33,135 nucleotides of DNA from Ruminococcus sp. (lineage in GTDB: Bacteria; Bacillota; Clostridia; Oscillospirales; Ruminococcaceae), in contig JAFXEJ010000159.1 of assembly GCA_017513795.1 (NCBI GenBank), positions 1 through 33,135 on the forward strand, written 5' to 3'. The position numbers and the translations under genes are program-made. Below are positions 8,076 through 17,522 of this stretch, one piece after another. Under the pieces are notes generated by a model. The model did not search any database. It saw only the letters and a list, made by a program, of their open reading frames with translations, and had not been told where the DNA came from. Each line of letters begins with the position of its first letter. Position 1 is the first letter of the stretch.

Positions 8076-8182
8076 TATGGGACGGTGTCTCGACGTCCCA
8101 TATAATTCCCGATGAAACCGTAATGAACGTAATTTTCCTGCGTGGGCATCGCACCCTACAATGCCCATATTTATTTTACACA
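8076..8182. repeat. Interspersed repeats: GGGACG hairpin and ATCGC/TATTTATTTTACA element
   Basis: TATGGGACG (8076-8084) pairs with CGTCCCATA (8094-8102); the same GGGACG-GTCTCGA-CGTCCC motif recurs at 30549-30572. The following 70 bases (8112-8182, AATGAACGT through TATTTATTTTACA) resemble 26372-26438 beside the toxin locus. No coding signal is seen. Confidence 0.65.
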
Positions 8183-8202
8183 TACTTTTTCGTGCTTTCC
8201 TC

Positions 8203-8231
8203 TTGCAATTATCACAAATATAGTGTAAAAT
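8203..8231 (+). promoter_or_regulatory. Promoter of the lipoprotein pair
   Basis: TTGCAA (8203-8208), a 17-base spacer and TAAAAT (8226-8231), about 20 bases before the ATG at 8250, so the leader would be very short. Confidence 0.55.
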
Positions 8232-8249
8232 AATATCGGAGGCGATATT

Positions 8250-8951
8250 ATGAAAAAATCTGCAATATTTTCGCTGATATTATCAGCAGTACTCTGCGCC
8301 GGCTCTTTTGCGGGCTGCGGCAAGAAAAAAGACAGTTCATCCTCTGACGAGGTGAAAGACAGCTCTGTGACTGAAACTACACAGTCTGCCGGTACAGGTG
8401 AGCTTATATATCCCGATGAAGGCACTCAGGAATACGAACTCGGTGCATACCGAATCAGTGATAAAGGCATAAAGCTCTATTACGAGGACGCTGAGTATCC
8501 TAAGGAAATTGTTTCCACTCTTGAAAACTATTTCCTCAGCTTTCAGAATGGCGATTTCAACGAATATAAAAAATATATCTTTCCAAGCTATATAGATACT
8601 ATGGAAAAGAAGCTTCAGGCTGATTACGGCTACGGTCTTGAACAATCATTCAAGTCTCAGTGTGACAGTCTTAACGAAAATATGGGCGGAAGCTTTGAAA
8701 TCACAAGAATCAAGGTCGAGCCTCCTCTTGAAATCGAGTCTGAGGAAGTCGGAGCAGATGAGTTCCTTGACAATCTGAATGAATTCTTCGGAAACGACTA
8801 CAAGACATCCGTAAAGGCTGACAGCGATAATCTGCGCTATATGACTTTCAGCGTTATGGCAAAGGATACAGACGGCAATGAGTCGCTCCTTGTAAGCAGT
8901 TTCTATATCCTTTTTGCTGAAAAAGACGGTAAATACTACACATTCGGTTAA
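8250..8951 (+). CDS. Lipoprotein of unknown function
   Basis: The 233-residue product has a lipoprotein signal peptide with lipobox FAGC (Cys22), then a low-complexity Lys/Ser/Asp linker (about 23-50) and a globular domain from about 55. I do not recognise the domain. It contains a stretch about phosphate-free in motifs but rich in aromatic residues (YFLSFQNGDFNEYKKYIFPSY), and its plan resembles the next gene (a helix with 'NGDFNEYKKYIF' against 'KNPEMVKSVMY'). ATG at 8250 follows TCGGAGGCG. The next gene starts 12 bases after its stop, so the two form an operon. It is expected to sit on the outer face of the membrane. Substrate and role are unknown. Confidence 0.8.
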   Translation: MKKSAIFSLILSAVLCAGSFAGCGKKKDSSSSDEVKDSSVTETTQSAGTGELIYPDEGTQEYELGAYRISDKGIKLYYEDAEYPKEIVSTLENYFLSFQNGDFNEYKKYIFPSYIDTMEKKLQADYGYGLEQSFKSQCDSLNENMGGSFEITRIKVEPPLEIESEEVGADEFLDNLNEFFGNDYKTSVKADSDNLRYMTFSVMAKDTDGNESLLVSSFYILFAEKDGKYYTFG

Positions 8952-8963
8952 GGAGGAACGGTT

Positions 8964-9644
8964 ATGAAAAAGAATTTCCTTATGAGAATTTCTGCACTTG
9001 CGGCGGCTTCGGCAATGCTTATGGCTTCTGTTTCGTGCGGAAAAAAGGATTCTTCCTCGGATGAGCACAATCATAAAAATATGGTCGGAGATATTGATGA
9101 CAACGCAAATGTTTCTCCGGAGGATATGCCGGCAACAGTTGTGCTTCTTACTCCGACTGTCAGCGGAATTCCGATAAAAATGGAGTATGTTGAGGAAAAT
9201 ATCAACGAACAGGAAGCAATTGCTGTTGCAAGATATCTCTATGGTATATCGGAAAAAAATCCGGAAATGGTAAAATCTGTTATGTATGACGGTATGGAAA
9301 AGTTTATTGTTTCAAATGGACAGGCTCCGAGTGTGGAAGGATTTACTGACAACACATACAGATATTTCAGAGATTTTATCGGCGAGGACTACAACTTCAA
9401 TTATTTCGTTGCCGGTGGACTTTATGCCGGTATGTCATACGACTATTATGATGATATAGTTATGGCAACAGATCCATCAGCGCAGATAACAGGCAGAAAA
9501 ACTGTTGTTATGGAGATCTATTACAATTCCGAATCAAAATCTTCTGGAGTTCTGCGCAACAGATCGGGCGATTTTGTATACGTTATTGTATATACTATCA
9601 ACGGTCAGAGCTATGTAATGGAAAACGTTATCATAGACGAGTAA
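8964..9644 (+). CDS. Lipoprotein of unknown function, probable paralogue of the preceding gene
   Basis: The product has 226 residues. The signal peptide ends in lipobox SVSC (Cys26), followed by a short Ser/Asp/His linker and a globular domain. The region AVARYLYGISEKNPEMVKSVMYDGMEKFI occupies the same place as YFLSFQNGDFNEYKKYIFPSYIDTMEK in the upstream gene, which suggests tandem duplication followed by divergence. ATG at 8964 follows AAGGAGGAACGG. The C-terminal half (VVMEIYYNSESKSSGVLRN, then VYVIVYTINGQSYVM) looks like a beta-sheet fold of the NTF2/DUF type, but I cannot assign a family. It ends at the bidirectional terminator at 9702-9728. Confidence 0.78.
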   Translation: MKKNFLMRISALAAASAMLMASVSCGKKDSSSDEHNHKNMVGDIDDNANVSPEDMPATVVLLTPTVSGIPIKMEYVEENINEQEAIAVARYLYGISEKNPEMVKSVMYDGMEKFIVSNGQAPSVEGFTDNTYRYFRDFIGEDYNFNYFVAGGLYAGMSYDYYDDIVMATDPSAQITGRKTVVMEIYYNSESKSSGVLRNRSGDFVYVIVYTINGQSYVMENVIIDE

Positions 9645-9701
9645 TGCAAGACATACATTGAAAAATAAGGGGCGGATCCATTGGATTCGCCCTAAAAAAA
9701 T

Positions 9702-9728
9702 AACGGCGGTCAATGCGACCGCCGTTTT
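9702..9728. terminator. Bidirectional terminator between convergent lipoprotein genes
   Basis: AACGGCGGTC (9702-9711) pairs over ten bases with GACCGCCGTT (9717-9726). Plus strand: followed by TTCTTTT. Minus strand: followed by a T-rich run (from AAAAAAATA). A second hairpin related to the GGGGCG repeat lies just upstream (9668-9693). Confidence 0.88.
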
Positions 9729-9731
9729 CTT

Positions 9732-10865
9732 TTAGCCTATGAGTTCCTTTGCAATATCGTAAAGTTCCTGAAGTGTGTATTCTTCATCCTCGTCCATATC
9801 TTCTGTTTCAACATAACCGTTATCAATAGAAGAAGGAATTGAACTTGTCGGTTTTGTTCCCACATAATTTTCTTCGCTGTCCTTTTCCTGACATGCAGTG
9901 TATGAGCACATACCGTCCGTTATAACTACAAAGTAGTCAAGGGTGTCGATATCTTCAAAGTATTCCCTTGTTCTGCCAATTAAATCTTCTGTATCAATTT
10001 CACTGCTTACATTGTAGTTCTGGCTTTCGTCTGAGCTGATAATGAAGCTTCCGCTGATGTCATATCCTTCTTCGTCCAGTTCTGTAAGAGCTGCATTGAC
10101 AGCGTTGGAGAGAGAATGTGCAGTAGAATTAGCGGCTGCAGCCTTTGACTTCGCTACATATCCGATCATATAGGGATAAAGGATCATTTCGCAGTTCCAG
10201 CCCTCGCCCTTGATGTTGTAGAAAGGAAGTTCCATGGAATCTTCCTCGCCGTCAGCCTTTATAGTAACTTCAGCCATGCAAGCTGCTTCGATAGTTACTG
10301 TAGTTTCGATTTTGTCAAGAATACCGGAATCAACAAGTTCCTCCGGAGAATCAAATTCAACGTCCTCCATAAGCTCAGCGATTTCACCGAGAGGAGTTTC
10401 CATTATATCTTCTTCTTCCATTGAATATAAGTCTTCGAAGCTTATATCGTTTTCTTTCATATAATCTGTGACAGTTTTTGCATATGAGAAAGCCTTTTCA
10501 AGGATGTAGACATAATCCTCGTTCATATCCTCTGTCTTTTTAACGCTTATGATCTCAGCATCCGGAGCAGTTTCGGAAATGTCAATGTCTTCTGATTCCA
10601 TGAGACCGTTGAGTTCGTTGCCGAAAAGATCCATTATATCCTTGGAAAGGTCGTCAGGCATCATGAAGCTGACGATTTTTTCGACATCCTTTTCAGCTGC
10701 TGCATCGACTAAATCTTCAAGAGCGTCTTTGAGATCGTCCTCGGAGATCTTTGAGGATGACTTCTTGTCGGAAGCTTCATCCTTGCTGCTGCCGTCTTTT
10801 CCGCAGCCTGTGAAAACAGCGGAAACGCAGAGAAGTGCTGTGAGTGCAGATAATAATTTTTTCAT
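9732..10865 (-). CDS. Lipoprotein of unknown function with acidic N-terminal domain
   Basis: The product has 377 residues. The signal peptide ends in lipobox FTGC (Cys21) and is followed by a Ser/Lys/Asp linker. A helical acidic domain (about 40-200) contains LKDALEDLVDAAAEKDVEKIVSFM, which resembles the domains in the other two lipoproteins here. From about residue 240, the segment KSKAAAANSTAHSLSNAVNA resembles the N-terminal helix region of pilin-like Ruminococcus proteins, but I rate that match as weak. ATG at 10865 has only a poor ribosome site (AAAGGGA). The gene converges on the preceding pair. Composition is strongly acidic with many SS/DE runs. No enzyme motif is seen. Confidence 0.78.
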   Translation of the reverse strand: MKKLLSALTALLCVSAVFTGCGKDGSSKDEASDKKSSSKISEDDLKDALEDLVDAAAEKDVEKIVSFMMPDDLSKDIMDLFGNELNGLMESEDIDISETAPDAEIISVKKTEDMNEDYVYILEKAFSYAKTVTDYMKENDISFEDLYSMEEEDIMETPLGEIAELMEDVEFDSPEELVDSGILDKIETTVTIEAACMAEVTIKADGEEDSMELPFYNIKGEGWNCEMILYPYMIGYVAKSKAAAANSTAHSLSNAVNAALTELDEEGYDISGSFIISSDESQNYNVSSEIDTEDLIGRTREYFEDIDTLDYFVVITDGMCSYTACQEKDSEENYVGTKPTSSIPSSIDNGYVETEDMDEDEEYTLQELYDIAKELIG

Positions 10866-10993
10866 GATAAAAAATCCCTTTCATGTAAAATTTAATGTGA
10901 ATCCTGTGAGACAGGAATTCATACTGTAGAAATAGTATATTGCAGAACAGACATGGTATGCTGTGTCCCTGCAAATAGATGATAACGATACAG

Positions 10994-11012
10994 GGGCGAA
11001 CAAAGTTCGCCC
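10994..11012. repeat. GGGCGAAC palindrome downstream of guaB
   Basis: GGGCGAAC-AAA-GTTCGCCC, the same family as 8020-8047. It lies about 20 bases beyond the guaB stop and may act as its transcript end, but no T-run follows. Confidence 0.6.
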
Positions 11013-11031
11013 GCAGATAATCGCAATTATA

Positions 11032-12516
<1,485 letters not shown>

Positions 12517-12540
12517 TTACATTACATATAAGAACCCTCC
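12517..12540 (-). promoter_or_regulatory. Start-stop mini-ORFs in the guaB leader
   Basis: On the minus strand GGAGGG (12540-12535) is followed after seven bases by ATGTAA (12527-12522), which overlaps a second ATGTAA (12522-12517); the guaB ribosome site AGGAGG follows at once. A ribosome stalled on the start-stop codon pair would cover the guaB ribosome site. This function is speculative. Confidence 0.35.
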
Positions 12541-12587
12541 AGAAAACGTTGCTGAACGGTTCATTATTTCAAAAATTATTATCTTTA

Positions 12588-12616
12588 ATCATAGCATTTT
12601 TTTAATAAAGTGTCAA
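12588..12616 (-). promoter_or_regulatory. Promoter of guaB
   Basis: On the minus strand TTGACA (12616-12611), a 17-base spacer and TATGAT (12593-12588) with a TGC-extended -10. The implied leader is about 75 bases. The -35 box lies in one arm of a 10-bp inverted repeat, AAAGTGTCAA (12607-12616) and TTGACACTTT (12686-12695). Confidence 0.8.
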
Positions 12617-12717
12617 GTGTCGATGAAAAAATGCCGGTATAGAATTTGCGTGTTGATTTCTGACGGCTTTTGTAGAAAAAGCAGTTTGACACTTTAGTAT
12701 AATAATTCATAGAATTG

Positions 12718-13932
12718 TCATATTTCCGGAATGCCCGACTGAAGCCGTGTATACTCACGAAGGATAAGCGTGGCGTCAGAAGCTGTTATCATATCGTCAC
12801 TGTTCCAGTCTGCGGCGGCTGTCTGATAGGCGTTGAATTCCGATTTGACGCCCGACTGCATGGTAAACATACGCAGAGCCATAGTCGCATCGCTTCCCTC
12901 GATCATTCCGTTGTCGTTGACATCGCCGATCATGAATTTTTTTACGGAAATATCAGCAGATTGTGCATATTTTTCCGCAGCAGAGCCTTTATCCGCATGA
13001 ATTCCGAAGCCGGAAATAGTTTCAACTGCTTCGTTTCTGATGTTGTATGATTTTCCGACTGCGTCAGTGCCGATTTCCTTGACAGTAGCCGGAATGTACA
13101 TTCCGGAAAGCCCACTGCATCCGAGAAATGCCGAATTTCCGATTGAAGTTACAGCCGAGGGGATATTTATGTTGTAAAGCGAGGTGCATCCACGGAAAGT
13201 GTCGTCCTCGATTGAGGTGCAGTTAAGGCTGAAAAGGACATCCTCAAGGCTGTAGCAGCTTGCAAAGCAGCCTGTTCCGGTATATGTCACGGAGCTGGGA
13301 ATAGCCGCTTTTTTCAGCGATGTACAGCCGGAAAATGTGTAATCACCAAGACTTGTGAGACCGTTTTTGGGGAATTCCACAGAAACGATATTTGTCTTTC
13401 CCATGAAAGCACCCTTGCGGACGGATGTGGTTCCTACCGGAATTTCAGCGTCCTTTCCGCCGGCATAAGTAACCATTTCTGTGCCCTCAAACAGCGATTT
13501 ATCGGTAACTGAAAAGGTTTTGTTATCCTTGCTCACAAAGAAGGATTCAAGCGAAGGACAGGCAGAAAAAGCCATGCTTCCGATTTCGCTTATGCCGCTT
13601 CCGAGAGTTACGGTCGTGAGGTGCGGACACGCTGAAAAGGCTCTTTCGCCGATGGAATCAACGCTGTCGGGAATCACAACAGCTGTAAGCTCCTCAACGC
13701 CCATGAATGAATTGCTGCTGATGGATGTGACCTTGTTTCCGTCTATTTCAGAGGGAATTATCACAATAGCGTCGGAGCCTGTAAATCCGGTAATACGGGC
13801 TTTTCCGTCGATTATCTCGTATTTGATTGCAAATCCGTTTTCCGGAGCGTCAGCCTGTGCACAGACATCGGCGGCAGGTGCGGAAGCCGCAGTTATCACG
13901 AGGGCGGAAATAATTGATAAAAACTTTTTCAT
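12718..13932 (-). CDS. Secreted leucine-rich-repeat protein with type I dockerin
   Basis: The product has 404 residues. A signal peptide (about 1-25, ending in AQA) is followed by BspA-type LRR_5 repeats at about 55-300, seen as repeated units such as SIGERAFSACPHLTTVTLG and GDYTFSGCTSLKKAAIPS. The C-terminal 69 residues form a dockerin with two calcium loops: D337-N339-N341-D348 (DVNDNGMIEGSD) and D375-N377-D379-D386 (DWNSDDMITASD). Dockerins dock proteins onto cohesins of a cellulosome or cell-surface scaffold; the LRR part probably mediates binding. ATG at 13932 follows AAAGGATAT and lies one base after the amidohydrolase stop, so it ends the fabD operon. That is an odd place for a surface protein. 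Its binding partner is unknown. Confidence 0.9.
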   Translation of the reverse strand: MKKFLSIISALVITAASAPAADVCAQADAPENGFAIKYEIIDGKARITGFTGSDAIVIIPSEIDGNKVTSISSNSFMGVEELTAVVIPDSVDSIGERAFSACPHLTTVTLGSGISEIGSMAFSACPSLESFFVSKDNKTFSVTDKSLFEGTEMVTYAGGKDAEIPVGTTSVRKGAFMGKTNIVSVEFPKNGLTSLGDYTFSGCTSLKKAAIPSSVTYTGTGCFASCYSLEDVLFSLNCTSIEDDTFRGCTSLYNINIPSAVTSIGNSAFLGCSGLSGMYIPATVKEIGTDAVGKSYNIRNEAVETISGFGIHADKGSAAEKYAQSADISVKKFMIGDVNDNGMIEGSDATMALRMFTMQSGVKSEFNAYQTAAADWNSDDMITASDATLILREYTRLQSGIPEI

Positions 13933-13933
13933 A

Positions 13934-15103
13934 TCAGATATCCTTTCGGCATATTTCGCCGCTTACCATGACGAGAAGCGGTTCAGACATGAGGTCGAGA
14001 GGGTTCTGTCCCTTTGCATACAGCTGGAGGTCGGCGTCCTTTCCGGCAGCGAGAGTTCCTGTTATATCGTCGATTCCGAGAATTTCAGCCGGATTTATGG
14101 TGAGCGTTCTGAGAGCTTCTGAGAAATCAAGACCGCCCTTTACAGCCGCCTGAGCAGACAGAGGGAGATACTGGATAGGGATAACTGTATGGTCAGTGCA
14201 GACAGCCATTTTTACGCCGTTGTCGTTGAGGACGGCTGCATTTTTAAGTTCCAGACCTTTCATTTCGGGCTTGCATCTGTCGCAGATAAGCGGACCGCAG
14301 ATAACAGGAACTTCCTCCTCAGCGAGAATATCAGCTATCTTGTAGCCCTCAGTACCGTGAATGATAACGGGATCAATAGAAAATTCAGAGGCAATTCTCA
14401 TTGCTGTGCAGATATCGTCCGCACGGTGACAGTGGAAAAATGCCTTCATTTTGCGTTCAAGGAGAGGCATCAGCGCCTCACATTTTATATCGTACTCCGG
14501 CGGATCGTAATTTTCGCCGTCAGAATAGTAGCTGTCCATATCGTGAACGTAACGGCGTGCCTTGTAAAGTCCCTCACGGATTATCGCAGCGACCGCCATT
14601 CTTGTTACGGGAGCTTCATCCTTGCCGTTATAGACGTTTTTCGGGTTTTCGCCCATAGCAAATTTGATTCCGCACTGTTTGATGAGCATATCGTCAATGC
14701 GTCTGCCGTTTGTCTTTATTGCGCATATTTCTCCGCCGCAGGGATTTGCGCTTCCCGGACTTGAAGCAACAGCGGTTATACCTCTCATAACTGCTTCGGT
14801 AAAGCAGCGGTCAAAAGGATTTATACCGTCTATCGCCCTCATCTGCGGAGAAAAAGGATCGGTGGACTCATTGCAGTCGTCGCCTTCGAAGTCAAGACCG
14901 TCCTCGATGATTCCGAGGTGCGTGTGAGCGTCAATGAAGCCGGGAAGAAGCATTCCGCCCTGAGCATCGATACTGTCGTCGGGAATGCTTTCCGGAGTAC
15001 CGTCACCGATCTCCTTTATTTTTCCGTCTTCCGTCCTGAGCCAGCCGTTGGGGATGATTCCGGCGGAATCCATAGTATATATTTCAGCATTATAAATAAG
15101 CAT
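13934..15103 (-). CDS. Metal-dependent amidohydrolase, imidazolonepropionase-like
   Basis: The product has 389 residues if the start is ATG 15103. An in-frame ATG at 15154 would overlap aroK, but AGGAG sits seven bases before 15103. The sequence shows the amidohydrolase TIM-barrel metal site HTH in LLPGFIDAHTHLGI, a second-metal or substrate region FHCHRADD, His in VIIHGTEGYKI, and the catalytic Asp in CTDHTV near the C-terminus. The closing LAAGKDADLQLY is typical of the family (COG1228). The substrate cannot be read from the sequence. It follows aroK by 13 bases and precedes the LRR/dockerin gene by one base, so it is inside the fabD operon. No signal peptide, so cytoplasmic. Confidence 0.88.
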   Translation of the reverse strand: MLIYNAEIYTMDSAGIIPNGWLRTEDGKIKEIGDGTPESIPDDSIDAQGGMLLPGFIDAHTHLGIIEDGLDFEGDDCNESTDPFSPQMRAIDGINPFDRCFTEAVMRGITAVASSPGSANPCGGEICAIKTNGRRIDDMLIKQCGIKFAMGENPKNVYNGKDEAPVTRMAVAAIIREGLYKARRYVHDMDSYYSDGENYDPPEYDIKCEALMPLLERKMKAFFHCHRADDICTAMRIASEFSIDPVIIHGTEGYKIADILAEEEVPVICGPLICDRCKPEMKGLELKNAAVLNDNGVKMAVCTDHTVIPIQYLPLSAQAAVKGGLDFSEALRTLTINPAEILGIDDITGTLAAGKDADLQLYAKGQNPLDLMSEPLLVMVSGEICRKDI

Positions 15104-15116
15104 ATTCATACTCCTG

Positions 15117-15614
15117 TCAAAATACGGACGCTGCAATTTTTTCAGCGATCTCAATGGGACTTGAATTTCCGCAGTCTATTCTTACTGTCGAGTGGCTGAG
15201 ATAGACGCTCCGGCGGTTGTTGAAAAGCTCCAGAAGCTCCTCTCTGGTGGATTTTGCCGCAATAGGACGGTTTTCATCGCCGCTTATGCGTTCATAGCAG
15301 ATATCAAAAGGAACATCCAGAAAAACTACAGCCGCACCGGCGTCACGGGCAGCCTTAGCAGTTTCGGGATTGAGCATTGCTCCGCCGCCGCAGGCTGCAA
15401 CGATGGTCTTTCCGCAGAGAGATTTCACGATTTCTGCCTCTGTTTTGCGGAAAAACGGTTCTCCCTTCTGCTCGAAGATATCGGGTATCGACATATCAAG
15501 GGTACGGACGATGAGGTCATCTGTATCGCAGAATCCGCAGCCCATTTTTTTTGCCGCAAGCTTTCCGGATGTGGATTTTCCGCATCCCATAAAGCCGCAA
15601 AGAAATACTGTCAT
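15117..15614 (-). CDS. aroK: Shikimate kinase
   Basis: AroK phosphorylates shikimate at the 3-hydroxyl with ATP in the route to chorismate and aromatic amino acids. The 165-residue length is normal. The sequence shows the P-loop GFMGCGKS (7-14), the shikimate-binding Asp in DTDD (30-33), Arg57 in FFRKTE, the GGG motif (76-78) and a lid region with NRPIAAKSTREE. ATG at 15614 follows CTGAGGAGT. It starts 11 bases after the aroE stop, so the two consecutive shikimate-pathway steps are coupled in one transcript. All key residues are present. Confidence 0.95.
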   Translation of the reverse strand: MTVFLCGFMGCGKSTSGKLAAKKMGCGFCDTDDLIVRTLDMSIPDIFEQKGEPFFRKTEAEIVKSLCGKTIVAACGGGAMLNPETAKAARDAGAAVVFLDVPFDICYERISGDENRPIAAKSTREELLELFNNRRSVYLSHSTVRIDCGNSSPIEIAEKIAASVF

Positions 15615-15625
15615 AATGTTACTCC

Positions 15626-16465
15626 TCAGTTTTCGTTCATTTTGTTGACTTCGTTTTCGACTTCAAGGATTATCTCAGAGATATCCTCAGTGGAAAAGCT
15701 TCCGCCGTACCATATCTCATGCGCCTTGACAGCCTGATATACAAGCATTGAAGCTCCGCCTACAGCTGTTTTTCCGAGTGCTCTTGCCTTTTTCATGAGA
15801 AGCGTTTCGGTTGGATTGTACACAGCGTCGAAGAAGCTCAGGCTGTTTTCGATGACCTTGTCGCTTACAGCGCAGGCGTTGGTTTTGGGGAACATTCCCA
15901 CAGGAGTTGCGTTTACAAGAAGATCATAGCTGCCGTCAAGTGCGGAAATATCAGCTATCTTCACGGAGGCTCCGCTGCATTTTTCGAGAATTTCAGCCAT
16001 GAGTATCTGTGCTTTTTTTATATCATCCGGACGAATGGCAAGTGTAAGCGCACCGCCGTGAAGTGCAGTTTCGATAGCCATCATTCGGCCTACGCCGCCG
16101 CAGCCGAGAACCACGACTTTTCCGCTGATAGGCAGAAGTTCCACAGAACGCAGAAATCCGTCGCAGTCAGTGTTGTAGCCGATAAGACGTCCGTTGTCGT
16201 TTTTTATGCAGTTTACGGAGCTGTATCGCTTTGCACTGTCACCAAGCTCGTCCATAAGGGAAATAACAGCCTGTTTGTGCGGAATTGTGACGTTCATGCC
16301 GAGGTATTCAGCGAAAACGTCACGGCTGGAGGGGATATCCTCCGGAGCAATGTCAAGGAGCTGGTAAGGCTCTGCGTCGAATCCGCTGAGAGCAAAAAGC
16401 CTGTCGTGGATAAGCGGAGACATCGAATGTCCGAGAGGGTGTCCCGTAAGAGCGAATTTATTCAT
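15626..16465 (-). CDS. aroE: Shikimate dehydrogenase (NADP+)
   Basis: AroE reduces 3-dehydroshikimate to shikimate. Starting at ATG 16465 the product has 279 residues and begins MNKFALTGHPLGHSMSPLIH, the family N-terminus; AAGGAG lies eight bases upstream. An upstream in-frame start at 16501 has no ribosome site and would extend into fabD. The sequence shows substrate residues Ser14 and Ser16 region (GHSMSP), catalytic Lys64 in NVTIPHK, Asp100 in YNTDCDG, and a dinucleotide fold GCGGVGRM. The start overlaps the end of fabD by eight bases, implying translational coupling between a fatty-acid gene and a shikimate gene. Confidence 0.95.
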   Translation of the reverse strand: MNKFALTGHPLGHSMSPLIHDRLFALSGFDAEPYQLLDIAPEDIPSSRDVFAEYLGMNVTIPHKQAVISLMDELGDSAKRYSSVNCIKNDNGRLIGYNTDCDGFLRSVELLPISGKVVVLGCGGVGRMMAIETALHGGALTLAIRPDDIKKAQILMAEILEKCSGASVKIADISALDGSYDLLVNATPVGMFPKTNACAVSDKVIENSLSFFDAVYNPTETLLMKKARALGKTAVGGASMLVYQAVKAHEIWYGGSFSTEDISEIILEVENEVNKMNEN

Positions 16466-17372
16466 AAATATCAGCTCCTTCGAGTGTTTCGAGATCCTCA
16501 ATATTGAAAGCGGAAACGCCGGAAAGCGTCTTCTTTACAAGTCCTGTGAGAGTTTTTCCGGGACCGAATTCGGCAAATTTATCTGCACCGGCTTCGCTCA
16601 TTGCTGCAAGCTCAGATGTGAAGCGTACAGGAGATACGATGTGCTTTGCAAGAAGCTCTGCCATGTCGGGAAGCTCTGTAAGTTCGCCGCCGGTAACGTT
16701 CGAATAATATTTCACCTGCGGAGCCTTGAATGTGATAGTTTTTGCTGTTTCGTAGAAAGTATCAGCCGCAGACTGCATAAGCTTTGAATGGAAAGCTCCG
16801 GCAACGTTAAGGGGAGCCACTCTTGCTTTGAGTCCCTTGAAAATCTCAGTTACCTCAGCAACGCCCTCGGGAGTTCCGGCAATAACTGTCTGAACAGGGG
16901 AGTTGTAGTTTACAGCGGCAACGTAATTCTTTGCGCTGCTGCAAATTTCCTCTACCTTTTCGGGAGCAAGCTTGAGGATAGCAGCCATTGCGCCCTTGTG
17001 CTCTGCTGCAGCGGATTCCATAGCGGCTGCTCTTGCCTTTATAAGGCGGAATGCGTCTTCAAGAGTAATCATTCCGGAAGCGTACATTGCGGCATATTCA
17101 CCGAGAGAATGTCCGGCAACACCGTCGAATTTATAACCCTTGGAAATAGCCGCAGTCAGGCACACGATTGAAGTTGTCATGATAGCCGGCTGAGCGTTTG
17201 CAGTGCGTGAAAGCTCCTCGATGGGTGTGTTGAAGCAGAGCTCTCTGAGATCGGTACCGAGTATTTCGGAACCCTTGTCGTAGATCTCAGAAACAGAGGA
17301 AAATGCCTCTGCTATGTCCTTTCCCATGCCCTCGTACTGAGAACCCTGTCCGGAAAATAGTGAAATTGTCAT
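16458..17372 (-). CDS. fabD: Malonyl-CoA:ACP transacylase
   Basis: FabD moves malonyl groups from CoA to acyl carrier protein, supplying the extender unit for the FabH/FabF condensations encoded on the other strand. The 304-residue length is typical. The sequence shows FSGQGSQYEGMG (6-17), nucleophile Ser89 in GHSLGE, Arg114 and catalytic His195 in GAFHSKLM. ATG at 17372 follows AAAGGATG. It is the first gene of a minus-strand operon continuing into aroE and aroK, and is divergent from fabH. In most Firmicutes fab clusters fabD lies between fabK and fabG on the same strand; here that slot holds a DUF4177-like gene. Confidence 0.96.
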   Translation of the reverse strand: MTISLFSGQGSQYEGMGKDIAEAFSSVSEIYDKGSEILGTDLRELCFNTPIEELSRTANAQPAIMTTSIVCLTAAISKGYKFDGVAGHSLGEYAAMYASGMITLEDAFRLIKARAAAMESAAAEHKGAMAAILKLAPEKVEEICSSAKNYVAAVNYNSPVQTVIAGTPEGVAEVTEIFKGLKARVAPLNVAGAFHSKLMQSAADTFYETAKTITFKAPQVKYYSNVTGGELTELPDMAELLAKHIVSPVRFTSELAAMSEAGADKFAEFGPGKTLTGLVKKTLSGVSAFNIEDLETLEGADIYE

Positions 17373-17396
17373 ATAATGTTACATCCTTTCTGTATG

Positions 17397-17522
17397 TTGT
17401 ATACAAATCATTAGTAAAAATAACCTAATTTCCATATCGTTATTTGTGTTAAATGACGATATTTTCTTTCGCAATAATAAAAACATTGCAAAAAATCCGG
17501 AAATGCTTTACAATATATTGTA
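17397..17522. promoter_or_regulatory. Candidate operators in the divergent fabD/fabH spacer
   Basis: The 265-bp spacer has three dyads: TTGTATACAA (17397-17406), ATTAG-N10-CTAAT (17410-17429) and TACAATATATTGTA (17509-17522, perfect 14-base palindrome). The first and third share TTGTA/TACAA half-sites. The second is loosely like a FapR operator (TTAGTA...) but one base longer and imperfect. TTTACA (17507-17512) with TATTTT 18 bases on (17531-17536) is a possible fabH promoter overlapping the palindrome. A repressor site is inferred, not shown. Confidence 0.4.

Noticed and set aside
12686..12703. Plus-strand TTGACA and TATAAT upstream of guaB
   Set aside because: The boxes are only six bases apart, far too close for a sigma-A promoter, and no plus-strand gene follows.
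14189..14764. 191-codon plus-strand frame opposite the amidohydrolase
   Set aside because: Shadow frame; the sense gene has metal-binding motifs and operon context.
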